Shown piece after piece: positions 1 to 6,457 of a stretch of 16,440 nucleotides of DNA. This DNA comes from Acidobacteriota bacterium. GTDB lineage: Bacteria; Acidobacteriota; Terriglobia; UBA7540. Under the pieces are notes generated by a model, which saw only the letters and a list, made by a program, of their open reading frames with translations, searched no databases and had not been told where the DNA came from. The translations under genes and the position numbers were made by a program. The stretch covers positions 1 through 16,440 of the forward strand of contig PLWR01000534.1 in the NCBI GenBank assembly GCA_003165615.1, written 5' to 3'. Position 1 is the first letter of the stretch. Each line of letters opens with the position of its first letter.

Positions 1-188
1 CGCGAGGCTGCCGTCGAAGCGTAGACAGAGGCATCAGTGGGCAGGGTATGGAGCTGCGAAAACCGCAGATCGGGATGCCGACCCTGTTACCTGAGGGGGA
101 AGGCCACACACGCGTCGACGCTAGCGCGAGCCGGTGAGTGCCTGACCGCGCCCCGCCGGCGGTTTAGGTCGTAGGAGTGCGAGGAGGG
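1..188. other. Left-edge non-coding stretch that folds like a structured RNA
   Basis: No convincing reading frame is seen. On the + strand CAGGGT (42-47) can pair with ACCCTG (81-86). Inside this stem are two further hairpins, CTGCG/CGCAG (54-58 with 64-68) and CGG/CCG (71-73 with 78-80), which gives a three-way-junction shape. GC-rich self-complementary runs follow, such as CGTCGACG at 113-120. It may be part of a structured RNA such as a group II intron domain, or old mobile DNA; I cannot name a family. It runs off the left edge. Confidence 0.25.
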
Positions 189-343
189 GTAGCACAGACT
201 TTGTGCCGTTCAAGGTCTGCGGTTCTTAACATGGTAAACGTCCACTTTTTGTGAACATGCGGCTACGGCGATCAAAGCCCAGAACCGCGGGTCGTGACAG
301 GGGGAAAGCCGCAGACTCTCTGAGATGCGAGAGTCTGCGCTAC
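189..343. repeat. Inverted pair of GTAG-headed REP hairpins (BIME-like)
   Basis: Two hairpin units face each other. The first starts with GTAG at 189-192, and CAGACTTTG (195-203) pairs with CAAGGTCTG (211-219) with one G-T wobble and a 7-nt loop. The second reads on the minus strand from GTAG at 343-340 and has a perfect 11-bp stem (310-320 with 329-339) and an 8-nt loop. A GTAG tetranucleotide at the foot of a hairpin is the known signature of REP sequences mobilised by RAYT (Y1 HUH) transposases. No RAYT gene lies in the window. The second unit forms the broken end of the transposase remnant next to it, so this pair probably inserted into that gene. Confidence 0.6.
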
Positions 344-465
344 ACCGCTTTACGCCGGACCTCAAACGGGTGGGGGTAAACGTGCGGACCATTTGTCTGC
401 CGCGCCGCCCCCCTCGGGGGGCGGGCCTTCTTCCTCTTCCTTTGAACTTCGTTTGTACCTGCCAT
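340..465 (-). pseudogene. Transposase N-terminal remnant, cut short by a REP
   Basis: An ATG at 465-463, with AAAGGAG about 8 bases upstream, opens a frame of 41 codons. The product starts MAGTNEVQRKRKK and ends HPFEVRRKAV. The last part matches the usual start of the helix-turn-helix domain in IS3/IS481-type transposases, which begin with a basic tail and then a 'HPFE.R..AV' helix. The frame stops at TAG (342-340), and that TAG belongs to the GTAG head of the neighbouring REP. The rest of the transposase (some 300 or more residues) is absent. Seen directly: the start, the ribosome binding site and the abrupt end at the repeat. Inferred: the IS family, from only about ten informative residues. 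It cannot be active. Confidence 0.5.
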
Positions 466-466
466 A

Positions 467-517
467 GGTAACACTCCTTTCGGTTCCTCCCGGGAACCAC
501 GGCTCTGGAGTGTTACC
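467..517 (-). promoter_or_regulatory. Nested hairpin covering the transposase ribosome binding site
   Basis: GGTAACACTCC (467-477) is perfectly complementary to GGAGTGTTACC (507-517), and inside it GGTTCC (482-487) pairs with GGAACC (493-498). On the minus-strand transcript the downstream arm contains the Shine-Dalgarno sequence (AAGGAG) of the remnant, so folding would hide the start. Insertion sequences commonly use such hairpins to block translation from outside transcripts. The hairpin is intact although the gene is broken. Confidence 0.5.
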
Positions 518-846
518 CCTTTTCCTCAAGAATTTCTGCTCATCATCTGGTCGTTAGCTCAGAGCCATGCTGGGCAGGATCGCAGCGCTGCCCTTACCAG
601 CGGGGTAGGCGAGCCGCCGACCCGAGCGGACTTCCAGCGACGAGCAGGCAGGGGACGGAAAGGTGTCGCAGCAATCGGTCGAGAGAGAGGCAGGTTCGTG
701 CTTTGTGATTCTTACAAGTGGTAAGACTGGCCTTTTCCGTGGGCGCTGGAGGCTCTGAACGCTGAAAACCCGGGTGGCGATTGCATTGGGGGGGGCGACC
801 GTGTGTATATTCTTGGTCGGGCCGGAGTCCATAATGGAAATTCCGG
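518..846. other. Intergenic stretch with no recognised feature
   Basis: About 330 bases between the transposase remnant and the promoter region of the first intact gene. Open frames on the minus strand have no ribosome binding site and encode low-complexity basic protein with no family resemblance. There is a run of eight G at about 788-795. I see no gene, no convincing RNA and no repeat shared with the rest of the window. Confidence 0.4.
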
Positions 847-875
847 TTGACATTTGCCCCCAGCGGATGCAGGAT
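847..875 (+). promoter_or_regulatory. Possible sigma-70-type promoter of the 200-aa protein gene
   Basis: A consensus -35 box TTGACA lies at 847-852. The best -10 at 17-bp spacing is CAGGAT (870-875), which matches TATAAT at only three positions. The distance to the ATG at 932 is about 50 bases. The -35 is strong and the -10 poor, so the assignment is tentative. Confidence 0.3.
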
Positions 876-931
876 GCACCCGATACACCTCAATTGCTTT
901 CCCATACGGAAACTCCAGTTAAGGAGAAACC

Positions 932-1534
932 ATGAAACGTCTGTATGTTTTTCTGTCCGGGTTATTCCTCATAGGCTCATCTCTCACCTTTCCGCAGGCA
1001 ACGCCGCCAGGGGGATTTGTGAAACTGCCGGATACCGTGAATTGTAGTTTTCATGACGTGATGCAAGCCGGAGGTTCCTCTACCAACGGCGCGTGGGTCC
1101 TTCAGTCGATTGGTTCTATGAGTTGCAAATCTGCGAATGGGAAATCCGCGCAGGATGTTCCTTTGGTTTCCGGAAACCTGAATAATGGAATGCTGGCAAC
1201 AAGAACGTTCGGAGAGTTTTATATTGCGGGTGGAGGTTCCTCTTTTAAGCTCTATATCCGGTCCGAACAGTTGCAGCCGTTTGAGCAATTTCTTGACGCT
1301 GCACCCCCACCGCCTCCCGCCCAAACAGCAAGCGGGGCCAAATTCAAGGTGGGACAGGTGTTTAAGGTCACGAACAAACAAGATCTCCAGCTCCTGAAAC
1401 AAATGGAGGGGTCGACATTGAGCGATACCACGCTCCCATCCGGCAAACTTGTTCCCGCTCCTCCCCAAGGGATGGTCTGGCGTGTCCACAGGGGCAAGAT
1501 CGTCCTCGAAGAAGACAAGGAAGAAAACAAGTAA
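932..1534 (+). CDS. Secreted hypothetical protein, 200 aa
   Basis: I do not recognise a family. The ATG is preceded by AAGGAG (921-926) at 5 bases, and the frame starts with a clear Sec signal (MKRLYVFLSGLFLIGSSLTF, residues 1-20), so the product should be exported. Two cysteines (C38, C65) in the first domain could form a disulfide. Residues 30-115 look beta-rich, with many G, S and N turns. A proline hinge (APPPPPA, 124-130) leads to a second part (137-192, starting FKVGQVFKV) and a very acidic/basic tail ending EEDKEENK. There is no lipobox and no membrane segment after the signal. It is the first of two secreted-protein genes on this strand; the second is separated from it by a repeat cluster, so joint transcription is doubtful. 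Periplasmic or surface location is inferred from the signal alone. Confidence 0.75.
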   Translation: MKRLYVFLSGLFLIGSSLTFPQATPPGGFVKLPDTVNCSFHDVMQAGGSSTNGAWVLQSIGSMSCKSANGKSAQDVPLVSGNLNNGMLATRTFGEFYIAGGGSSFKLYIRSEQLQPFEQFLDAAPPPPPAQTASGAKFKVGQVFKVTNKQDLQLLKQMEGSTLSDTTLPSGKLVPAPPQGMVWRVHRGKIVLEEDKEENK

Positions 1535-1583
1535 GTATCACCTTGCCAAAGCCCTACAAGGAGGGCCCATGCCTGGGGGGAAC

Positions 1584-1655
1584 GGTCAGGTACCTTTTTC
1601 ATTTCAGGAAAGAGGTGAAAAAGGGAGACAGGTGAAAAAGGTCAGGTACCTTTTC
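1584..1655 (+). repeat. GGTACC-centred repeat, two forward copies
   Basis: GGTCAGGTACCTTTT occurs at 1584-1598 and again at 1640-1654. Between them AGGTGAAAAAGG appears twice (1613-1624 and 1630-1641), 17 bases apart. Two reverse copies follow at 1719-1735 and 2672-2693. The fullest copy (2672-2693) reads AAAAGGT-ACCTGAC-ACCTTT, an inverted repeat around a 7-base centre. Spacing is irregular and both orientations occur, so this is a dispersed palindromic element and not a CRISPR. Confidence 0.65.
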
Positions 1656-1710
1656 TTTCGCAGCGCAGTTCGGATTGCAAACCACCCTGCGGAGAAAAGG
1701 ACGACCCGGA

Positions 1711-1790
1711 AAAGGTCAGAAAAGGTACCTGACACATTTTCCTTCACTCCCTTGCACCTGTTCCCTCTGTGTGACACCTTTTCCCTTTGA
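1711..1790 (-). repeat. GGTACC-centred repeat, reverse copy with flank
   Basis: GAAAAGGTACCTGACAC lies at 1719-1735 in the opposite orientation to the two copies before it. Its flank continues to 1790 and includes a degenerate copy (GTGTGACACCTTTTCCC, about 1770-1786) without the GGTACC centre. With the forward copies it forms a large imperfect inverted repeat over 1584-1790, just before the next gene. Confidence 0.55.
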
Positions 1791-1821
1791 CTTTTCCCTT
1801 CCTCTGTTTGTGGTGAAAACT

Positions 1822-2604
1822 ATGAACCAAAAACTGACGATGACCAAAATGTGCGGCGGTTTCCTTCTGATCGTTTTACTCGTGCGGACAAGCAGCGCCA
1901 CAGGATCCTCAAAACAATTCACGGAATTGTCCCCGCCAAATGGTGAAGCGCTCGTTTACGTTTATCGGCAGGCGACTTGGGCTGGTAAGGGCGGAGATAA
2001 TGTGATAACGTTTATTAATGGTAATTACCTAGCCTCACTACATTACTCCGACTATGTAGCGCAAGCGGTGCCGCCGGGCAGGGTAGTTTTGACCTCCTCA
2101 GGACGTCTCGTTCACAATAGATTCCCTCCCGACTTGGGTTGGAGTCCCGGTTCCGGATGCGCAAGTATGGATTGGTGGCACTTGGAGACGGCGCGAAGCG
2201 CAGACGTGGCACGCTGTAAAACCGAATTGGGCGAAACCCTCGAAGCGGTGACGCATCTCATCGCTGCGAATAAACTCCAGGGAACGGACGAAGTAAGAAA
2301 ACAGGTTAGGATGTGCGTGGCCGTGGTGGGGCCAGGGCAGGGTTATCCTGAGGCGGGGGATTTGACTATATTGGCTCAGAAATGCAGATCCGACGTGAGA
2401 GAAGCCCTCGAATTATTGAATCAGCAAGGGAGCGATGACAACGTCTTCCTAAAGGCCCGGGTTGAATTCGAGGCGGAGGCGGGGAAGACCTACTATGTCA
2501 GGGAATTCTCGAGCATGACGGTCATCATCAACATGACGCTTGTTGATACGGCAACTGGAGCCAAAGAGATCCGTGGGAAACATCCTGCTAAGCACTTGCA
2601 CTGA
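1822..2604 (+). CDS. Secreted DUF2846-like protein with a four-cysteine insertion
   Basis: The product has 260 aa from the ATG at 1822, where a signal sequence begins (hydrophobic core FLLIVLLV, residues 14-21, small residues at 24-27). The frame is open further upstream, but that part crosses the repeat cluster and has no start context. The ribosome binding site is weak (GGTGA at 1812-1816). Residues 38-94 (PPNGEALVYVYR, then NGNYLASLHYSDYVAQAVPPG) and 207-228 (VFLKARVEFEAEAGKTYYVREF) look like the two halves of a DUF2846 beta-sandwich, a family of secreted proteins and lipoproteins of unknown function. Between them sits an insertion of about 110 aa, mostly helical, with four cysteines (C113, C132, C165, C188) that could make two disulfides. 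No lipobox is seen. The family call is by eye. The gene is bracketed by GGTACC repeats on both sides, which may mean it moved as a unit. Confidence 0.65.
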   Translation: MNQKLTMTKMCGGFLLIVLLVRTSSATGSSKQFTELSPPNGEALVYVYRQATWAGKGGDNVITFINGNYLASLHYSDYVAQAVPPGRVVLTSSGRLVHNRFPPDLGWSPGSGCASMDWWHLETARSADVARCKTELGETLEAVTHLIAANKLQGTDEVRKQVRMCVAVVGPGQGYPEAGDLTILAQKCRSDVREALELLNQQGSDDNVFLKARVEFEAEAGKTYYVREFSSMTVIINMTLVDTATGAKEIRGKHPAKHLH

Positions 2605-2671
2605 TAATCCGTTGGAAGGCCCCCCGGTCATCGGTAGGTGGGGGCATTTTTTAGAAATTGACGAGGTTTCA

Positions 2672-2693
2672 GAAAAGGTACCTGACACCTTTC
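2672..2693 (-). repeat. GGTACC-centred repeat, fourth copy, at the RHS fragment edge
   Basis: GAAAAGGTACCTGACACCTTT starts at 2672, in the same orientation as the copy at 1719. It is the fullest copy, with AAAAGGT facing ACCTTT around the centre. About seven bases after it the reading frame of the RHS fragment begins, so the repeat marks one end of a rearranged segment. Confidence 0.6.
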
Positions 2694-2700
2694 CCCTCCC

Positions 2701-3100
2701 ACTCTTTCGCGGTTGCTCGGTGTGCTGCACAACGGAGGGGCGCTGCCGGGAAGCGCCAGTTACACCTACGACGCGGCGGGCAATCGCCTAACCAAGACTG
2801 CCGTGCCAGAGGCGAGCCCCAACCCCGTCTCGGTGCTGTCCCAATACAGCTATGACCCCATTTACGAACTGACGCAGGCGGTGGTGAACGGCAGTGTGGC
2901 GGAGGGTTACACCTACGACGCCGTAGGGAATCGGCTGACGTCCGCCGGTCCCACGTCGTACAACTACAACGCTTCCAATGAGCTCACCTCCACTTCCGCC
3001 GCCGCATACTCCTACGACAACAATGGCAATACGATCTCGAAAACCACCACGGCGGGAACGACGTCGTACACGTGGGACTTCGAGAACCGCCTGGCCCGTG
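2701..3100 (+). pseudogene. RHS/YD-repeat protein fragment, no start and no end
   Basis: The + frame reads TLSRLLGVLHNGG followed by YD-type repeats: YTYDAAGNRLTK, YSYDPIYELTQ, YTYDAVGNRLTS, YNYNASNELTS, YSYDNNGNTISK and YTWDFENRLARV. These are typical of RHS/YD proteins, large secreted shells that often carry a variable C-terminal toxin. Only about 133 codons remain, from an interior repeat to the 'WDFENRL' unit. There is no start codon with a ribosome binding site, no RHS core motif and no toxin tip. From about 3100 the frame continues to 3810, but there it is only the antisense of the TonB-dependent receptor. The left edge lies against a GGTACC repeat and the right edge is the junction with the receptor gene. 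This is a stray piece of a gene encoded elsewhere. Confidence 0.75.
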
Positions 3101-6100
3101 TAATTGGCGCGGATGGGATTCTCGCCCAGGGTGGTGCCGGCATTGGCCGTGTCGCCATACACCGAAATGGTAAACGGCATTCCCGTCTGTGCCTGATAAA
3201 CCGTCGCCAGTTGCCAGTGGGAGGTGAGGCGGCTCATCCACCCTTGTTGCTTCAGCCCGGGGATGTTGTAGACGAAGCTGGCGACGTAGCGAAGGCGAAC
3301 ATCGCAGGCCAGTCCTTTCTCGGCGTTGAGATCGGAGTCATTTTGCGGAAGGGCGGATTCATCCATGGGGGGGCGGAAGTCCGGCGCATTGGTGATGCTC
3401 TTGCCCCACGTAACATTGGTCAGAAAAGTGAGTCCGTGGGAGAAGCGGTGGCGGACGTCCACCCAGCCCGCGTCATACCAACTGCGCGCGGAGTTTTCCA
3501 GCATGTTGATGGTGGAGATTGGTTGATCCGTGCTGGCAATGTTGACGTAGCTGGGGAAAGTTGTTCCGGAAAGAAAATTGATGAACTTGATCGGGCGGCG
3601 AGGCTGGAGGAGGCCTGGTCCGGGAGGCGGATTGTTGATCAAGTGCGCGCGCTGGAGGTGGTACCCGTTGTCGCCCTGATAGCCGATTTCCAGCACCGTG
3701 TTGGGGGTCAGCGCCTTTTGCAGCGAATAGCTCCATTGCTCGATGTATTGCGAGGGGCTATGCGGGTAAAAGCCCGTGAAGCTGGTTACGGTCTTGCCCA
3801 GAACCGGTGAGGGAAAGTTGAATCCCGTCAGGCTGGGAGTGTAGGGGTCACTCTGCTGGGTTAGCGGGAAAACAAACGGCACATTGTGGCGCTGATTGCA
3901 CCAGGTGCTCATATCAATGGGGGTGAAGAAAATGCCGTAACTGGCGCGCATGACGAAGGGAAACCTTCCCTGGAAAGCATGGGTCATGCCCAGGCGGGGC
4001 GCAAACCGGGCCTTCGGGGTGTAGAACAAGCCCTTGGGCATGCCCTCCTGTCCTCCGACAAAGATATAAGGGACGCCATCCTGCCAAGTCAGGTTGCTGC
4101 CAGGCTTGTCGGGCCGGATATCGGTGAGCGCGCTCATGTACTCATAGCGTATACCCAAGTTGAACGTGGTGTTCTGGGCCACGCGCCAATCGTCCTGAGC
4201 GAAGCCATCGGCATACCACTGGGTAAGTTGCATGTCGGGAACGCCGAGCTGCGCCTGCTTCACGATGGGCAGGCCCAACAGGTAGCTGGCCAGGGCGGCG
4301 CCTGTGCCGTCGTTGGTGGCCGTCTCGGTGGTGGCGCCATTGCTGAACTGGTAGTAGCCGCGGCTTTGGAAGAAACCCCACATGGGCCAGTCGTAATTCC
4401 GGACATCGCCGCCCACCTTCAGGGAGTGCCGCCCCCATTGCTTGTTCCAGATGTCGCCCGCCTGCAGAATAGTGTCCCAATCGTGTACCGGCGTCCCGAT
4501 ATAGGAATCGCCAAAGGCGGTGTAACCCTGAACCGTGGTGTAGGGCATGCCCCATGCGCCCTTTCCGCCGAAACCCAGTCCCTGAATACCCAGTTGGGTG
4601 ATGTAATCGTCGTTAAAATTGTCCTGGGAGTAGCGGTGCATGGAAAGGCGCGATATCCCCAGCCAGGCCACATTCACCGAGGTGGAGGAGATCAGGTGCG
4701 AGTAATGGAGGGTCGCGTTCTGCGACAGGTTGTTGTCAAAGGACCCAAACCCGGGCAAATTCTCCGGAGTAAAATCGCGTTCGGTAAGGAAAGAATAGCG
4801 CGCGAACAGCGCGTCGCCATGGGGCAAATTCTGGTCGATGCGGAGGGTTGCCTGATTGGAAAAATTACGGTTGGTGCGCAGGTCAAGATAGTTGTTGGAG
4901 TCCGGCCCTGTGCCCACTCCAGGCTGCGCGCCCATCCCCATCATGCTGCCTCCGGCAAGGTTGGGAAGCGGCACGTGCGCCAGCATCCCCGCGGCAACCG
5001 AGCTGATTTTGCCGTTGGGGACAGCATCATTGGCAAAGGGGTCGCGGAGAACGGCAGGATTGGAAGGGCTGGTGGGAAGCGATGGGTTGTAATTGGGGTT
5101 GGCGTGAGTGGTGGAGGGATCGTAAATGGTCACGCCACTCTTGCTAAAGTTTCCCATGTCTTCCATGGCGGTGGGAACCGTTTCAATTTGGGCGAGGCCA
5201 TTGCTTAAACGGAAGCCCTCCCAGTTGGCAAAGAAGAAAGTGGAATTCTTGCGAATCGGGCCACCCACGGAAGCGCCGAATTCGTTCTGGGCAAGATGCG
5301 GGATGTTGCTGGGGTCCATGAACGTGCGGGCATCAAAAGTGTTGCTGCGGACAAATTCATAGACATCGGCGTGCAGTCCATTCCCGCCCGACTTGGTTAC
5401 GATGTTGATCTGCGCCCCGCCCGCGCCGCCAAATTCCGCCGAGTAACTGCCCGTCTGCACCTTGAACTCACGAACGGCATCGGGCGAGGGGCTGAAGGAG
5501 AGGGTGTTGAACGTGGGGTCGGTATCCGCCGAGCCATCCAGCAGGAAATAATTGGCGTTAGGCCGCCCGCCGCCCACACTCAATGCCGAATTCTGGGAGG
5601 GCCGCCAATAAAGCGGATTGTAGTTTCCCGTTTGCATTCCATATCCCTGGTGGACGGCCGGCGCCATCAGCGCCAAGTCAAGCACATGCCCACCATTCAA
5701 CGGGAGTTCCTTGGTCAGGGTGGGCTCGATAACTTCACCCAGGCTGGCGTCTGCAGTGCGTACGACCTCCGCTGAGCCCCCCACCTCGACCTCCTGCTTC
5801 AGCGGGCCGACCTGCATCACCAGGTCGAGGCGAAGATACTGGTTCACTTCCAGCGTCAGAGTCCGAACCGGCGCGTCGAATCCCTTCAAAATGGCGGAGA
5901 GCTGGTATTGCCCCGGGTTGAGGCTCACAAACTGGTAGGCGCCCTCATTTGTGGTTTCCACGCTGCGAGCCAACCCCGTTTGGGTCTCCGTGAGCGCGAC
6001 GTTGACGTTGGGAAGCGGCAACCCTTGAGCATCGCGTATGATGCCGTCGATATGCGCGCCACTGGCCTGCGCGCGAATAGAAGGCGTTTTGAAACCAATA

Positions 6101-6138
6101 ACCAATAGTGCGGCTAAAATCCACATCCATCTACGCAT
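2788..6138 (-). CDS. TonB-dependent receptor, Oar-like, C-terminus replaced by a rearrangement
   Basis: An outer-membrane receptor thought to import polymers or other large ligands with energy from TonB-ExbBD. The ATG at 6138 follows AAAGGGA at 7 bases. Residues 1-24 are a signal peptide; 28-110 a carboxypeptidase-regulatory-like beta-sandwich (GIIRDAQGLPLPNVNVALT, then GAYQFVSLNPGQY); about 125-250 the plug (ELPLNGG, LLDGSADTDP, ADVYEFVRSN); and from about 260 the barrel. Native sequence runs to about residue 1012 (GENPIRANYTGQ). After that the frame reads about 104 codons antisense through the RHS fragment, giving an R/G/V-rich tail that ends at 2788. Related acidobacterial receptors normally continue for about another 100 residues with the last strands and an aromatic final residue needed for assembly by BAM. 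The product is therefore probably not functional. The junction lies at about 3091-3104. Ligand unknown. Confidence 0.8.
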   Translation of the reverse strand: MRRWMWILAALLVIGFKTPSIRAQASGAHIDGIIRDAQGLPLPNVNVALTETQTGLARSVETTNEGAYQFVSLNPGQYQLSAILKGFDAPVRTLTLEVNQYLRLDLVMQVGPLKQEVEVGGSAEVVRTADASLGEVIEPTLTKELPLNGGHVLDLALMAPAVHQGYGMQTGNYNPLYWRPSQNSALSVGGGRPNANYFLLDGSADTDPTFNTLSFSPSPDAVREFKVQTGSYSAEFGGAGGAQINIVTKSGGNGLHADVYEFVRSNTFDARTFMDPSNIPHLAQNEFGASVGGPIRKNSTFFFANWEGFRLSNGLAQIETVPTAMEDMGNFSKSGVTIYDPSTTHANPNYNPSLPTSPSNPAVLRDPFANDAVPNGKISSVAAGMLAHVPLPNLAGGSMMGMGAQPGVGTGPDSNNYLDLRTNRNFSNQATLRIDQNLPHGDALFARYSFLTERDFTPENLPGFGSFDNNLSQNATLHYSHLISSTSVNVAWLGISRLSMHRYSQDNFNDDYITQLGIQGLGFGGKGAWGMPYTTVQGYTAFGDSYIGTPVHDWDTILQAGDIWNKQWGRHSLKVGGDVRNYDWPMWGFFQSRGYYQFSNGATTETATNDGTGAALASYLLGLPIVKQAQLGVPDMQLTQWYADGFAQDDWRVAQNTTFNLGIRYEYMSALTDIRPDKPGSNLTWQDGVPYIFVGGQEGMPKGLFYTPKARFAPRLGMTHAFQGRFPFVMRASYGIFFTPIDMSTWCNQRHNVPFVFPLTQQSDPYTPSLTGFNFPSPVLGKTVTSFTGFYPHSPSQYIEQWSYSLQKALTPNTVLEIGYQGDNGYHLQRAHLINNPPPGPGLLQPRRPIKFINFLSGTTFPSYVNIASTDQPISTINMLENSARSWYDAGWVDVRHRFSHGLTFLTNVTWGKSITNAPDFRPPMDESALPQNDSDLNAEKGLACDVRLRYVASFVYNIPGLKQQGWMSRLTSHWQLATVYQAQTGMPFTISVYGDTANAGTTLGENPIRANYTGQAVLEVPRVRRRSRRGGFRDRIAIVVVGVCGGGSGGELIGSVVVVRRGTGGRQPIPYGVVGVTLRHTAVHHRLRQFVNGVIAVLGQHRDGVGARLWHGSLG

Positions 6139-6145
6139 TGATTTG

Positions 6146-6186
6146 TCCCTTTGAGGAGAGGAGCGAATAAAACCGCACCTCTCCTC
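6146..6186 (-). promoter_or_regulatory. Leader hairpin abutting the receptor ribosome binding site
   Basis: On the minus-strand transcript a perfect 9-bp stem (6186-6178 with 6161-6153) is followed, after a U-U mismatch, by GCG/CGC (6176-6174 with 6165-6163) and an 8-nt loop. The foot of the hairpin touches the Shine-Dalgarno sequence AAAGGGA (6152-6146) with no gap. Such a stable structure could limit or regulate translation of the receptor. That role is inference; the pairing is seen. Confidence 0.55.
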
Positions 6187-6204
6187 CAGAAAATTATTAC
6201 TTCC

Positions 6205-6229
6205 GGACCTTGATAGGTCCTTTGGGACC
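6205..6229 (-). promoter_or_regulatory. Three-arm, mutually exclusive stem pair in the receptor leader
   Basis: Three 5-base arms alternate on the + strand: GGACC (6205-6209), GGTCC (6216-6220) and GGACC (6225-6229). The middle arm can pair with either outer arm but not both, with loops of 6 and 4 bases. In the leader of the receptor mRNA this could act as a small conformational switch. No T-run follows, so it is not a terminator by itself. It may be chance in a GC-rich region. Confidence 0.3.
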
Positions 6230-6368
6230 CAAGAGAAATCCGACGCAAGGAGGGAGACTAACAGCAGCGGGAGAGGTGCGCAATTATCTCAACCCACTAG
6301 GGATGCTGGAATTAATAGATTAGGAGATTGAATATTTTATGTAAAACTATGACCAAATCAGGGGAGGT

Positions 6369-6437
6369 CAATTTGATGTTGTAGCGGCGAGTTAACCTCG
6401 CCAAATGGCGGCGTAAAGCCGCCTCTACATCAAATTG
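6369..6437. repeat. Second inverted pair of GTAG-headed REP hairpins
   Basis: Outer arms CAATTTGATG (6369-6378) and CATCAAATTG (6428-6437) are perfect inverted repeats. Inside are two hairpins: GGCGAG/CTCGCC (6386-6391 with 6397-6402) and GGCGGC/GCCGCC (6407-6412 with 6418-6423), each with a 5-nt loop. GTAG heads occur at 6381-6384 (+) and 6428-6425 (-). This is the same design as the pair at 189-343 with different stems. It lies 20 bases after the stop codon of the upstream gene, so it could also end or stabilise that transcript. Confidence 0.65.
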
Positions 6438-6457
6438 GCCCACTACGTGCCGTCCGC

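Noticed and set aside
549..562. GGTCGTTAGCTCAG, the same as the 5' end of many tRNA-Lys genes
   Set aside because: The following bases do not give a D-loop closure, anticodon arm, T-arm or acceptor 3' strand. It is a 14-base chance match or a tiny scrap.
554..905. Two minus-strand frames of about 100 codons
   Set aside because: They overlap each other in different frames, have no ribosome binding site or family resemblance, and one crosses the promoter region of the next gene.
1584..1735. CRISPR-like spacing of short repeats
   Set aside because: Copies lie in both orientations with unequal gaps and no spacers of constant length, and no cas genes are near.
1569..1793. Small + frame with a ribosome-binding-like AGGAGGG before ATG, about 74 codons
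   Set aside because: It runs straight through three copies of the GGTACC repeat and codes for low-complexity basic sequence; the frame is a by-product of the repeats.
3100..3810. Extension of the RHS frame as a new C-terminal toxin
   Set aside because: The sequence beyond about 3100 is exactly antisense to conserved receptor strands, so it is not a toxin tip.
3886..5208. 440-aa + frame inside the receptor gene
   Set aside because: It is antisense to a well-supported receptor, has no ribosome binding site and its sequence is G/A/V/R-rich shadow protein.
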